Positions 18,754-28,167 of a DNA stretch of 64,000 nt are shown in pieces. Numbering within the stretch: the stretch's first letter is position 1; every line of letters starts with the position of its first letter. A program made the position numbers and the translations under genes. The DNA is taken from contig NZ_NQJF01000004.1 of the NCBI RefSeq assembly GCF_002245495.1, positions 222,942-286,941 of the forward strand. The letters run 5' to 3'. This stretch comes from Oceanimonas baumannii (lineage in GTDB: Bacteria; Pseudomonadota; Gammaproteobacteria; Enterobacterales; Aeromonadaceae). The notes under the pieces are model-generated. The model made no database searches. It had not been told where the DNA came from and saw only the letters and a program-made list of their open reading frames with translations.

Positions 18754-18861
18754 GATCGCTCCTTGGCAAGTCCATTGCGTCTGGTCCGGTCAAAAAACCG
18801 CCGGCCCATGGTAAACCCGGACCGGCGGCAATCACAAGACCCATGTGACTAAGGAATAAGC

Positions 18862-20943
18862 CTAGCTCATGCGGGTCAAGCGGTAACAGTTATTGGACTC
18901 CAGCACCAGGCACCAGCCCGGACGCACCACAATATTGGTGGTGGGCTCTTCCACCACCGCCGGGCCCATGATTTCCAGCCCTACGTCCAGCCGCTCACCA
19001 CTGTACACGCCGGTTTCAATCCAGTGGCCTTCAGTATCGAACAGCATGGGCCGGTGGCCAATCAGGGCATCAGGCAGGGTCTTGCCCGCGGCAGCAAGCT
19101 GCTGCACCGGTGGCTTGCTCACCCGCCCGGTCAGAGTCGATTCGATGTTTACCAGCTCTACCGGGTTACCCGGCTCGCTGTAGGTATACAGCTCCTCGTG
19201 GCGACGGTGGAAGGCCTCCAGCATGGTCTCTACCGTTTCCGGGGTGATCTCGCCACCGGGGATCTCCACCGGACACTCGTGGATCTGGCCCTGATAGCGC
19301 ATTTCCACACTGCGGCTCAGGCTGATATCACCGAGCTGGAAGCCGTCAGCCAGCAGGTGTTCGGTGCCCTGGCGCTCCAGATCATGAAAACGGCCGTTGA
19401 GGGTGGACAGATCCGCCTCCCGGTGGATAGGCATGGGCTCCGAAGCCAGATAGTTGTAGCGCACATCTGAAATAATCTGACCGAAGGCACAGAATACCGA
19501 GGCGACCTTGGGCACCAGCACGGTACGGCTGCCGATCTCCTCGGCCAGTGCAGTAATGTGCATACCGGCGGCACCGCCGGCGCACACCAGAGCGAAGTCA
19601 CGCGGATCATAGCCCCGTTCGATGGACACTCTGCGGATACCGTTAACCATGTTGAGGTTAACAATAGTGCTGATGCCGTAGGCGGCCTTTTCCACACTGA
19701 TGCCGAGCGGATCGGCCACATGTTTTTTCACCGCCTGCCAGGCTGCTTCCCGGTTCAGCCGGATGGTGCCGCCCAGTACGGCATCCGGGTTCAGATAACC
19801 CAGCACCAGGTTGGCATCGGTTACCGTCGGGCGGGTACCGCCCTTGCCGTAGCACACCGGACCGGGCGTGGCACCGGCGCTCTCCGGGCCCACCTGCAAC
19901 ATGCCATATTCATCCACCTGACAGATGGAACCACCACCGGCCCCCAGGGTTTCCACCTGGATCATGGGCACGCCGATACGGTAACGCAGGAAGTCGATAT
20001 CCTTGCTCAGGTTGGTATGACTGTCCTTGGTGAGGGTAATATCGAACGAGGTGCCCCCCATGTCCACGGTGATCACGTTTTCAATGCCGAAAGGCTGCGC
20101 GACATAGAGTCCCGCCTGGGGTGCCGAAGCCGGCCCCGAGTTGATGGCATTCACCGCCCGCCCTTGCATGGCCTCACCAATGGCCAGACCACCGTTGGAC
20201 TGGAAGTAACGCACCGGATAACGGGCCCCCAGACTCTTGAAGTAGTCGTCAATACGTTCCACATAACGGCGCATGACCGGACTCAGGTAGGCATTAACGA
20301 TAGTGGTGGAAGTACGGGTGTATTCCCGGATCTGCGGATAGACCTCACTGCCGGTGCAGACGAACACCCCGGGCAGCAGCTCTTCTACCAGCTCCTTGGC
20401 ACGACGCTCATGGGCCGGATTGCGCACCGCCCAGACAAAGGAAATGGCCACACTCTCCACTTCCTGTTCCTTGAAATAGGCAATCGCCTCGCGGATCTGC
20501 TGCTCATCCAGCGGAGAGTGCTCGGTGCCATCGGCCAGGAAACGGCCGCCGATACCCCGGCGCAAATGCCGTGGCACTATCATATGAGCCGGCGGGAAAT
20601 CCGCTTCATAACGGTATCCCTCTTCCTTGTGGCCCAGGCGGATCTCGATACTGTCTTCATGGCCACTGCTGCACAGCAGGCCCACCTTGACCCCTTTTTT
20701 CTCAATCAGGGCGTTCAGCGCCACCGTGGTACCGTTGATGCACAGATCGCACTCCTGCACTATCTGGCTCACCGGCTTGTTAAGGGCTTCGGCAATCTGT
20801 CCCAGGCCATGGCGAATGGCAATGGTGCCGTCTTCCGGGGTGGACGGGCTCTTGAACACACGAATGCGGCCGTCATTTTCTGCCAGTACAAAGTCGGTAA
20901 AAGTGCCGCCGGCATCCACGCCCAGACGATATTTGCTACGCAT
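18862..20943 (-). CDS. Hydantoinase/oxoprolinase family protein, subunit A
   Basis: 693 residues, full length for the HyuA family. It has the ASKHA-type ATP-binding motifs GVDAGGTFTDFVL at residue 8 and TVDMGGTSFDITL near residue 290, with CAGGAAGMHITALAEE later. Together with a B subunit such enzymes hydrolyse cyclic amides (N-methylhydantoin, 5-oxoproline) or carboxylate ketones using ATP; sequence alone does not tell which. AAGGAAA precedes the ATG by 8 bases. It follows the B subunit by 27 bp in one operon. Confidence 0.9.
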   Translation of the reverse strand: MRSKYRLGVDAGGTFTDFVLAENDGRIRVFKSPSTPEDGTIAIRHGLGQIAEALNKPVSQIVQECDLCINGTTVALNALIEKKGVKVGLLCSSGHEDSIEIRLGHKEEGYRYEADFPPAHMIVPRHLRRGIGGRFLADGTEHSPLDEQQIREAIAYFKEQEVESVAISFVWAVRNPAHERRAKELVEELLPGVFVCTGSEVYPQIREYTRTSTTIVNAYLSPVMRRYVERIDDYFKSLGARYPVRYFQSNGGLAIGEAMQGRAVNAINSGPASAPQAGLYVAQPFGIENVITVDMGGTSFDITLTKDSHTNLSKDIDFLRYRIGVPMIQVETLGAGGGSICQVDEYGMLQVGPESAGATPGPVCYGKGGTRPTVTDANLVLGYLNPDAVLGGTIRLNREAAWQAVKKHVADPLGISVEKAAYGISTIVNLNMVNGIRRVSIERGYDPRDFALVCAGGAAGMHITALAEEIGSRTVLVPKVASVFCAFGQIISDVRYNYLASEPMPIHREADLSTLNGRFHDLERQGTEHLLADGFQLGDISLSRSVEMRYQGQIHECPVEIPGGEITPETVETMLEAFHRRHEELYTYSEPGNPVELVNIESTLTGRVSKPPVQQLAAAGKTLPDALIGHRPMLFDTEGHWIETGVYSGERLDVGLEIMGPAVVEEPTTNIVVRPGWCLVLESNNCYRLTRMS

Positions 20944-20970
20944 AATCAGTTTCCTTACCAGTTAATGAGT

Positions 20971-22710
20971 TCAGCCACGCAGGCGCTCGGTGTCCGCCCA
21001 GTTCACACTCAGACAGTCGGGGTTAAGCGCCACGCCATATTCCAGCTCAGCCGCTTCCCGCGATACCAGGCCGTTGCGCACGTCTTCCAGTACCGCATTC
21101 GGGTCCCGCTCAAAGGCCGGGCCATAACCGCCGCCACCCGGATTGATGTTGGTGACCCGTTCGCCGGGTTTGATGGTGAGCATGGTGTTGTGCTTGTGTA
21201 CCTGCTGGTCACCGGGCCGGGAAACCACCAGCTTGCCGAGCTTGGGCTCCAGCAGCCGGTTTTCGGCTCCCGCCGCACCCATGGTAGGAATTTGCCGGCC
21301 TTCACCAAAGGCGATCACCTGCATGTCGTGACCTCTGGGCTCCACTTCCCAGGCGGTGCCTGAACCGCCCCGGTACTTACCAGCCCCGCCGCTGTCCTGC
21401 TCCAGCCCGTAACGGTGAATAATGATGGGATAGGAGTATTCCAGCAGTTCAATATCGCCGGAGCTGAGCGCCCCAAAGCAGCACAGCGGCCCCACCGCAT
21501 GCCAGCCGTCCATCACCTGAGTGGCACCGGCACCAGAGATAATGGAGGCCAGTACCATGGTGACGTATTGCTCGCCACTGCGCGGATCAATACCGGCAAT
21601 ATTAATGCCACTGGCATGACCCCAGGATGCCGTCACCCGCTCGGGTGCCGCCTGCTCCAACGCCATACGAACCGCATCGGTCAGGGTTTCCATCGGGGTG
21701 GTGGTACAGTTCACGTGAGGTGCCGGTTCCACCGCATTACACAAGGTGCCTTTGGCTCCCAGATCCACGGTGACACAACGGTACAAACCCTCGTTGTAAG
21801 GCGGTGGCAGCTGGGCAAACATCATCAGTCCCAGATAAACACCGGAGAGCGAGTTGCCCTCGTAGGAGTTGATAAAGTAAGGGATCTGAGGCGGGCTTTG
21901 TACTTCGATATGCAATTGATCTCCGCTCACCGTAATAGTGCTGGTGATCTCCATCTCACCAAAGCCATGGCCAGCATCTTCCAGCACGGCGCTGCCCCGG
22001 TAAACACCGTCCGGTACCTCTCGCACCAGGGTGCGCATCTGGCGATCGGCCATGTCCTTCAGCTCGGCGATACAGGCCTGCACCGTGGCCACCCCGTACT
22101 TGTCGAGCAGCGCCATCAGGTTGCGCTCACCCACCCGACAGGCACCGAACTGGGCGTTGATATCACCTTCCTGATCCCGACGGGCGCGCATGTTGGTCAG
22201 CAGCAGGTTGATCACATCATCCCGGCGCTTGCCTTTTTCCCACAGCTTCACCGGAGGGATACGCAGCCCCTCGGCGTAAATTTCCTTGGCATCCGGGTTG
22301 TAGCCGGCGGGCACAGGGCCGCCGATGTCGGTCAGGTGGCCCTTACACACCGTCCAGAACACCAGCTCGCCCTGATAAAACACAGGTTTATACATACAGC
22401 AGTCAAGAATATGGCTGCCCTTGTACGCCGGGTCGTTGTGATAGATGACATCACCTTCGTGAATGTCGTCACCAAAATGCTCGGCGACCGCCTTCATCGC
22501 CGGGATCAGTGAGCCCAGGTGAATGGGGATATCCTGACCTTGCAGGATCATCTCGGGAAAATGATCGAACAGGGCGTTACTGTAATCATGGGCCAGGTTG
22601 AACACGCTGGAGCGGCCGGTTTTTTCCAGAGTGAGGGTCATTTCCCGCTGGGTGGTTTCAAGCGCTCCGCGCACCACCGCCAGGGTGATTGGATCTACAT
22701 GTGTGGCCAT
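20971..22710 (-). CDS. Hydantoinase/oxoprolinase family protein, subunit B
   Basis: 579 residues of HyuB type. Typical motifs are DPITLAVVRGALETTQREM at the start, SVFNLAHDYSNALFD, EGDVIYHNDPAYKGSHILD with likely metal ligands, and the glycine-rich C-terminal SGGAGKYRGGSGTAWEVEP and NINPGGGGYGPAFERDP. It is the first gene of the operon, followed by subunit A, and is divergent from an NCS1 permease that probably imports the substrate. GGAAGG precedes its ATG. The substrate is unknown. Confidence 0.9.
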   Translation of the reverse strand: MATHVDPITLAVVRGALETTQREMTLTLEKTGRSSVFNLAHDYSNALFDHFPEMILQGQDIPIHLGSLIPAMKAVAEHFGDDIHEGDVIYHNDPAYKGSHILDCCMYKPVFYQGELVFWTVCKGHLTDIGGPVPAGYNPDAKEIYAEGLRIPPVKLWEKGKRRDDVINLLLTNMRARRDQEGDINAQFGACRVGERNLMALLDKYGVATVQACIAELKDMADRQMRTLVREVPDGVYRGSAVLEDAGHGFGEMEITSTITVSGDQLHIEVQSPPQIPYFINSYEGNSLSGVYLGLMMFAQLPPPYNEGLYRCVTVDLGAKGTLCNAVEPAPHVNCTTTPMETLTDAVRMALEQAAPERVTASWGHASGINIAGIDPRSGEQYVTMVLASIISGAGATQVMDGWHAVGPLCCFGALSSGDIELLEYSYPIIIHRYGLEQDSGGAGKYRGGSGTAWEVEPRGHDMQVIAFGEGRQIPTMGAAGAENRLLEPKLGKLVVSRPGDQQVHKHNTMLTIKPGERVTNINPGGGGYGPAFERDPNAVLEDVRNGLVSREAAELEYGVALNPDCLSVNWADTERLRG

Positions 22711-23035
22711 TGTCTACCTTCCGTTTTATGACTGGCTGAACTGGGTCGTTAACAAGCAGTTACAACTCGTTTACAGCGCCAGTATAAAAGTGACAATCCC
22801 CACCCGAATTGACGCTGGGCGCACCAGCTTTTGCCTGACAGCGCAACCATACCGTCACCGCGCCATCACGACACCAGAGAATGGCGGCGACAGTACCGGC
22901 TCTCTGGTGCACGGAAACACAAAAACGGGGGCACCTTGGTGCAAGTATGTGACTAACGGTTTCTTTTAAGCTGCGCACTAATAACAAGGTGTTAACAAAC
23001 GTTAAACCCAAACAGCCACGAAAAGGAGCTTCACC
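22711..23035. promoter_or_regulatory. Divergent control region between hyuB-like gene and NCS1 permease
   Basis: This 325-bp gap holds promoters for both sides. It contains an inverted pair CACCAGAG (about 22872) and CTCTGGTG (about 22902), and two direct copies of TGGTGCA (22905 and 22937) 32 bases apart, the kind of phased half-sites an AraC-type protein could bind. A palindrome GCACCTTGGTGC lies at 22931-22942. No ORF is credible here. Confidence 0.4.
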
Positions 23036-24355
23036 ATGGCAAACCTGTCCAGTCCGGATCCCGACTTTACCCGCAGTCCAGTCCCTTCTTCAGCACGCAT
23101 GCCCCGCTTTGGCCTGACCATGGCCTGGTGGTCAGTGTGCAGTGCCATGTTCTGGCTGGTGGTCGCGGCTACCCTGGCCATCAACTACGGTACCCTGAAT
23201 ACCCTGGCGGGGCTGGCGCTGTCCGCCTTCTGTTATGCCCTGATTAACGGCGTGCTGGTACGCCATGCCATCAGCACCGGCCTGTCAGTGGGGCTGTTCT
23301 CCCAGACCCTGCTGGGGCGCTCGGGGGCTGCCCTGGCCACGCTGATTTTTTTCGCCACCGCACTCTACTACGGGGTATTTGAAGGCTCGGTGATCGCCGT
23401 GGCCATTCAGGGATACTTTCCCTCCCTCAGCCTGAATCAGGCCTACCTGCTGGTGGTGCTGTACAGCGTGCCGCTGGTGTTGGGCAGCGTGCAACGGTGG
23501 CTGGACAAGCTCAACGGCCTGTTACTGCCCTTTTATCTGATTGGCCTGGCCGCCGCCGTGCTGATGGCGCTGAACGAATATGGCTACAGCCACGCCTGGC
23601 TGGAACTCGGGCCGGAAGGTGGCGCCCCCGCCGACGGCTGGTGGCGCTGCTTCACCACCTTTATGGGGGTGTGGATCCTGATGATGTACACCTACGATTA
23701 TGCCCGCCTGGGCCGCAAAGAAGACAGCGGCTACCATGCCACCATCAACTTCGGGCTGCCGTTTTACCTGTTCACCTTTGTACTTAACGGCATGGCCGGC
23801 ATCTTTCTGGCCGCCAGCATTCCCACCGACGGTCCGGTGACCGAGGTGTCCGTGGTGCTGGCGCTGCTCAAGCTGATGGGCTTCTGGGGCCTGGCCTTTG
23901 TGTGGGTCAGCCAGACCCGGATAAATACCGCCAACTTCTACCTGGCCACGGTAAATCTGCAGAGCTTTGTGGAAAAGGCCAGTGGCCTGCGGCTGCCCAA
24001 GCTGGCTTGCGGAGTACTGGTGGGCGCTATTGTCTATCTGCTGATGCTGACCGACGTGTTCTCTTTCATTCTGCAGGCACTGGCCTATCAGGGCATTCTG
24101 GTAGTGGCCTGGGTCGGACTGGCCCTCAGCCATATTCGCTTTGAGCCCCATCCGCTGTGTCATGAAGAAAGTGCGCCGCGTCTGCACAAGGCCGGCATCA
24201 GTGCCTGGCTGGTGGCGGCCGGCCTGGGCGTGGCCTGCATGGAAGCAGGTGAACCCTTTGCCGCCTGGTCGGCTCCGGTCACCTTCCTTGGTGCCTTCGT
24301 CTGCTACCGGCTGTTCACCCGCTATCAGCCTGCGCCGGTCCTGACCGGAGACTGA
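23036..24355 (+). CDS. NCS1-family (cytosine permease-like) transporter
   Basis: 439 residues with about twelve membrane helices. It resembles the purine-cytosine permease/NCS1 family: early MAWWSVCSAMFWLVVAATLA, then NYGTLNTLAGLALSAFCYA, and in the second half FVWVSQTRINTANFYLATVN. The start has AAAAGGAG nine bases upstream. Family members import nucleobases, hydantoins or allantoin; being divergent from a hydantoinase-like operon, it probably imports a cyclic ureide or similar substrate. That is inference from position. Confidence 0.85.
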   Translation: MANLSSPDPDFTRSPVPSSARMPRFGLTMAWWSVCSAMFWLVVAATLAINYGTLNTLAGLALSAFCYALINGVLVRHAISTGLSVGLFSQTLLGRSGAALATLIFFATALYYGVFEGSVIAVAIQGYFPSLSLNQAYLLVVLYSVPLVLGSVQRWLDKLNGLLLPFYLIGLAAAVLMALNEYGYSHAWLELGPEGGAPADGWWRCFTTFMGVWILMMYTYDYARLGRKEDSGYHATINFGLPFYLFTFVLNGMAGIFLAASIPTDGPVTEVSVVLALLKLMGFWGLAFVWVSQTRINTANFYLATVNLQSFVEKASGLRLPKLACGVLVGAIVYLLMLTDVFSFILQALAYQGILVVAWVGLALSHIRFEPHPLCHEESAPRLHKAGISAWLVAAGLGVACMEAGEPFAAWSAPVTFLGAFVCYRLFTRYQPAPVLTGD

Positions 24356-24371
24356 TACCTACGCGCCGGGT

Positions 24372-24401
24372 GGAGTCATGCCGCTCCCCCGGCATGACTC
24401 C
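24372..24401. other. Strong hairpin between convergent genes
   Basis: GGAGTCATGCCG (24372-24383) pairs perfectly with CGGCATGACTCC (24390-24401). Neither strand has a U-run after it, so it is not a classical terminator; it may protect mRNA 3' ends or slow polymerase. Confidence 0.4.
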
Positions 24402-24431
24402 CCCTCACCGGGAAGCACTTCCTGCCTCCGA

Positions 24432-25211
24432 TTAATCATGAACAGCACATTCCCTTTCCCGCAACCGCCACCCGGCCTGCCGGATACCGAGTAATCGCCC
24501 TTGCCGTCCACGGCTCTGCTCCAGCACACGTACCTGTCCCTGTTCAATGCGCAACACCGTCTGAGCCCGGGTGCCGTAATCATCACCGGAAATAAATACA
24601 GGCGACAGCCGGCGCTCCAGCGCCAGGCTGACACCGGTGCGGGGAAGGGCATGATCCGGCACCGGCGAGGTATCGCTCAGCAAGGCCAGTGCGGTACCGT
24701 CATCAAGGGCAGCAAACCTGGCCAGCCCGTGTTTGAGCTGCTCGGTCTTGGGCCAGGGGGTATTCAGCACGGCATTGGAGAGGCCGTGCACACCGGCGCT
24801 CAGCACACGCGGCTCACCGCCGGGACGGTTGCCACCGTAATACAGCTCACTGCTGAGCAGATCCCCTACCAGCAGGTTAAAACCGGCATAATCCTCTCCC
24901 CTGGCCAGCACCTGCTGCAGATAACCAGCGGGAGACTGCTTACCAGTCAGAAAACCGGTCACCAGCTCTCCCCGGCTACGCCGTCCGGTTTGTGGTGCTC
25001 CCTGACGCACATTGGTCAGTGCCGCAAAACGCCCGAGCAGGGTAATACCCAGCCAGGTACCTCCAGCTTGCAGATCCCGCCCGGCCCAGAGCCCGGGCTG
25101 CACCGGCCACCAGCCGGCGGCCGCCGTGGGACGGGCGTAAAATTCATCCCGGTTGGCCAAAACCAGCAAGCGGCCGCTGGCGGGTTGCCAGTCAAGGGCA
25201 ATCAAACACAA
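24432..25211 (-). CDS. NRDE (TANGO2-like) family protein
   Basis: 259 residues with the defining LANRDE motif near residue 19 (LLVLANRDEFYARPT), WAGRDLQAGGTWLGI after it, and NFLLV-like and GLSNAVLNTPWPKT segments that are standard in the family. I use the TTG at 25211, which gives the canonical start MCLIALDWQ, because GAGGAG sits seven bases before it; the ATG at 25226 has no such site and adds five untypical residues. The function is not established; eukaryotic relatives affect Golgi organisation and metabolism. It stands alone, convergent with the permease gene. Confidence 0.85.
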   Translation of the reverse strand: MCLIALDWQPASGRLLVLANRDEFYARPTAAAGWWPVQPGLWAGRDLQAGGTWLGITLLGRFAALTNVRQGAPQTGRRSRGELVTGFLTGKQSPAGYLQQVLARGEDYAGFNLLVGDLLSSELYYGGNRPGGEPRVLSAGVHGLSNAVLNTPWPKTEQLKHGLARFAALDDGTALALLSDTSPVPDHALPRTGVSLALERRLSPVFISGDDYGTRAQTVLRIEQGQVRVLEQSRGRQGRLLGIRQAGWRLRERECAVHD

Positions 25212-25274
25212 AACCGGACTCCTCATTCATCTACCTGCCCCCACCTTACTCCGCTGCCCTCGCTTACTCCAGTG

Positions 25275-26114
25275 TCAGGGCGCATCGGCACGTACCCGCC
25301 AGAAGCTGGCAAACCGGGGCAGACCGGTCGCCGTTTCACCGCGATAACGGTACGTTACCTGCGAACCCGGGGGCGGCGGATTGCGCCGTTGTTCATCGCT
25401 GAAACCGGTGCCCAGTTTAAAACGACGCCCATCGTCTGTTTCTACCAGCAAGGCGCCCATCATACCGGCATATTTCCCCTGCCCCGGCAAGTGCGCCAGC
25501 ACGGTGGCTTCGGCATCCTGGAATTGCTTGAGCTTAAGCAAGTCCTGGTTTCGTCCGGACTGATAGCTGCTGGTGCGGTGGCGTAACATCAGGCCTTCTC
25601 CACCCTGCTCCGTCACCTGTTCGAGCAGGATGGCCAGCGCCGCAGCATCCGCCACCCGGTGTTGTTCCACCCATTGCAGCCAGGGCACCTTCAGTGCCGC
25701 CAGCTGTTGCTCGAGCAAGGCCGCGCGCTGCTCAAAAGGCAATGTGCTGGCAGGCAGGTCAAACACCATAAAACGGATATCACGCCATTCCCGCTCAACC
25801 GGCTGATAACGGCGCACCGCCGCCGACAGCTCGGCAAACCGGCCCCGCCCCAGCCAGAGCTCACCGTCCAGAGGAGTACCGGGAAAGTCCGCCACAAACC
25901 AGTCCGGCACCGCAAAGACATGGCCACTGCGGGATATCAGCTCACGGCCATTCCACCATGCCCGCACCCCATCAAGCTTTTCACTGACCAGATACTCAGC
26001 CGGATGATGATGCGGGGCATATTCTGCCGCCAGTTGCAGCGGCGGCTCTGCTGCCAGTACCGGCAGCGACGGCGTCAGCCACAGCAGTGGCAATACCAGG
26101 GAAACCATTTTCAT
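25275..26114 (-). CDS. Exported ATP-dependent DNA ligase (LigE type)
   Basis: 279 residues. A signal peptide (MKMVSLVLPLLWLTPSLPVLAA) precedes a minimal ligase: the nucleotidyl-lysine motif SEKLDGVRAWW with Lys46, DGELWLGRGRF (motif III), EGLMLRH (motif IV), and LLKLKQFQDAEATV (motif V), then a small OB-fold. Such short ligases, with no extra DNA-binding domain, occur in many proteobacteria and are thought to act in the periplasm, perhaps on incoming DNA during uptake. AAGGAG precedes the ATG. It is alone between NRDE and an MFS gene. Confidence 0.9.
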   Translation of the reverse strand: MKMVSLVLPLLWLTPSLPVLAAEPPLQLAAEYAPHHHPAEYLVSEKLDGVRAWWNGRELISRSGHVFAVPDWFVADFPGTPLDGELWLGRGRFAELSAAVRRYQPVEREWRDIRFMVFDLPASTLPFEQRAALLEQQLAALKVPWLQWVEQHRVADAAALAILLEQVTEQGGEGLMLRHRTSSYQSGRNQDLLKLKQFQDAEATVLAHLPGQGKYAGMMGALLVETDDGRRFKLGTGFSDEQRRNPPPPGSQVTYRYRGETATGLPRFASFWRVRADAP

Positions 26115-26166
26115 CGTGTGCTCCTTTGTTATCCGGAAAAGTCTAGCCGGTTAACAACAAAGCGCA

Positions 26167-27375
26167 TTATTTGTCCTGATCCGGCACCACCTTCACCGGC
26201 CGGGCAGCAAACCACCCACATCCGAGTTGCAACAGCTGCAGTGCCAGCATCAATATCAAGGCCGTTTGCCAGGCACCTTCCCAGTCCCGCATGAGGCCAA
26301 GGACTGCTGGCCCGGCGGCCGCCAGCAGATAACCAATGCTCTGAGCCATGGCCGAAAGCGCCGTGGCCTGTGCGGTATTCGTCGCCCGCAATACGAAAAA
26401 TGACAATGCCAGGCTGAGGGAGCCGCCACAGCCCACCCCGATCAGCGAGGCCCAAAGCAGAGGAGCTGCGGCCGGTTGCCACCAAAGTCCGGCGACACCC
26501 AGAAAAGAGGCAAGAAAAACACCCAGCACCAGACGGTGCTGGCTGGCCAGTCGCGCCGCCATGATCGGCACCAGAAAGTTAAACGGAATGCTCACCAGAT
26601 TGATCAACGCGGTGGCCGTTCCCGCCTCGTTGGCGTCCAGTCCGCTCTCCAGCAGAATTTTAGGCAGCCAGGTGGCCATGGAATAAAAATAAAATGACTG
26701 TAGCCCCATGTAAAAAGTAATGGCCCAGGCCATTTTATCCCGCCACAGGCTCACTTTAACCGGGTGGGCCGGCCGCCCAACTCCTTTTACCCTGAGCATC
26801 GGCAGCCAGAACAGCGCGCAAATAACCGGCAGCAATGCCCACAGCGCCACCGGATAATGCCAGTGACCGAACCGCTCCAGCAATGGCACCGCCAGATACA
26901 CCCCCAGGCCGGCACCCATGCTGAGCGTGACGGAATACAGGCCGGTCATCAATCCGACCCGGCGCGGAAAGAATGCCTTGACCAGCCCCGGGATCAATAC
27001 ATTAAGCAGGGCAATCGCTGCCCCCAGAAACAAGGTGCCCAGCAGGACCACCACGAAGCTGTCTACCAGCCGCAGCATGACACCCAGGCTGATGAGCAGC
27101 AAACCGCCGATGGCCAGTGTCTGAGGTGCCCAGCGCCGGGACAGCGCCGGCACACACAAGGAAATAATGCCAAAACAGATAAGGGGCAAGGTGGTCAGCA
27201 GACTGAAGGCACCGGCACTGATGTTCAGGCCGGCCCGGATTTGCTCCACCAGCGGGCCGACCACCACCAGACCACCACGCAGATTGGCCGCCGCCAGCAG
27301 CAATGCCATGACAGCCATAGCAGAAACAAAAGGACGCCCGTAAAAGGGATCATCGGCAACAGAGGGAGTGCTCAT
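26167..27375 (-). CDS. MFS transporter, CynX/NimT family
   Basis: 402 residues and twelve membrane helices. The sequence follows the CynX/NimT subfamily: LLLAAANLRGGLVVVGPLVEQIR near the start, GAAIALLNVLIPGLVKAFFPRRVGLMTGLYS around helices 4-5, and GLQSFYFYSMATWLPKILLESG in the second half. Members export or import cyanate, nitroimidazoles or small organic acids; the substrate cannot be told. No cyanase or other clue lies nearby. Confidence 0.85.
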   Translation of the reverse strand: MSTPSVADDPFYGRPFVSAMAVMALLLAAANLRGGLVVVGPLVEQIRAGLNISAGAFSLLTTLPLICFGIISLCVPALSRRWAPQTLAIGGLLLISLGVMLRLVDSFVVVLLGTLFLGAAIALLNVLIPGLVKAFFPRRVGLMTGLYSVTLSMGAGLGVYLAVPLLERFGHWHYPVALWALLPVICALFWLPMLRVKGVGRPAHPVKVSLWRDKMAWAITFYMGLQSFYFYSMATWLPKILLESGLDANEAGTATALINLVSIPFNFLVPIMAARLASQHRLVLGVFLASFLGVAGLWWQPAAAPLLWASLIGVGCGGSLSLALSFFVLRATNTAQATALSAMAQSIGYLLAAAGPAVLGLMRDWEGAWQTALILMLALQLLQLGCGWFAARPVKVVPDQDK

Positions 27376-27531
27376 TATTGTTATACCTTATTGATGACAA
27401 GCCACTCATGGTAAAAGTGATAATGCCGGGGCTCAAGTCATTAAAATGTCCCGGTAGTGTGACTCTGATACTCACGATTTATACTCTGGCAGGTTAAAAT
27501 TCATAATAAAATCATTTAACTGGAATGGATA

Positions 27532-28119
27532 ATGCTCGATCCCCGACATATTACTGCCGTGATCCTGGCTGGTGGCCGAGGCCTGCGCATGCAGGGTGCC
27601 GACAAGGGGCTTCTGCCCCTGTGGGGCCAGCCACTGGTCAGCCACCTGCTCGGGCGGCTGACACCCCAGGTGGGACAGGTGCTGATTAACGCCAACCGTA
27701 ACCTGGAACATTACCGGGGCCTGGCTCCCGTTATTCCCGACGATGACTATCATTTTGCCGGGCCACTGGCCGGGTTTCAGGCCGGACTGAACCACGCTCC
27801 CAGTGAATGGGTATTATTTGTGCCCTGCGACAGCCCGCTGGTGCCGGACGACCTGGCCGCCCGCCTGTGTGCCGCCGTGCACCGACACGATGATATCGCC
27901 GTAGTGGATGATGGCGCCCGGCTGCATACCGCCACAGCCCTTATTCATCAGTCATTGCTGCCCTCGTTATGCAACTATCTGGATGGCGGGGATCGCAAGC
28001 TGCAGCTGTGGTATGAGCGCCACCGCTTGATAACGGTAGATTTCAGTGATGAGGCTGACGCGTTTGACAACCTGAACACGCCCCAGGCGCTGCTGGAACT
28101 GGAAAGCAGAGGGGGATAA
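27532..28119 (+). CDS. mobA: Molybdenum cofactor guanylyltransferase
   Basis: 195 residues. MobA links GMP from GTP to molybdopterin to make the MGD cofactor of DMSO reductase-type enzymes. The nucleotide-binding signature AVILAGGRGLRMQGADKGLLPL lies at residues 7-28, the GPLAGFQAGL motif near residue 75, and PCDSPLVP, with the metal-binding aspartate, near residue 95. Length and order fit E. coli MobA. No mobB or moe gene is adjacent. Confidence 0.94.
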   Translation: MLDPRHITAVILAGGRGLRMQGADKGLLPLWGQPLVSHLLGRLTPQVGQVLINANRNLEHYRGLAPVIPDDDYHFAGPLAGFQAGLNHAPSEWVLFVPCDSPLVPDDLAARLCAAVHRHDDIAVVDDGARLHTATALIHQSLLPSLCNYLDGGDRKLQLWYERHRLITVDFSDEADAFDNLNTPQALLELESRGG

Positions 28120-28125
28120 AAAGAA

Positions 28126-28165
28126 GGATAAAGGCCATTAAAGTAACATGGCCTTTATCCCTTTT
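28126..28165. terminator. Bidirectional terminator between mobA and nitroreductase
   Basis: GGATAAAGGCCAT (28126-28138) pairs with ATGGCCTTTATCC (28148-28160). TTTT follows at once on the plus strand, and the minus strand continues with TTCTTTTTATCC, so it can end both convergent transcripts. Confidence 0.88.
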
Positions 28166-28167
28166 GC

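Noticed and set aside
19558..21363. 601-codon plus-strand frame
   Set aside because: It mirrors hyuA and the end of hyuB; composition is histidine- and glycine-rich, typical for a shadow.
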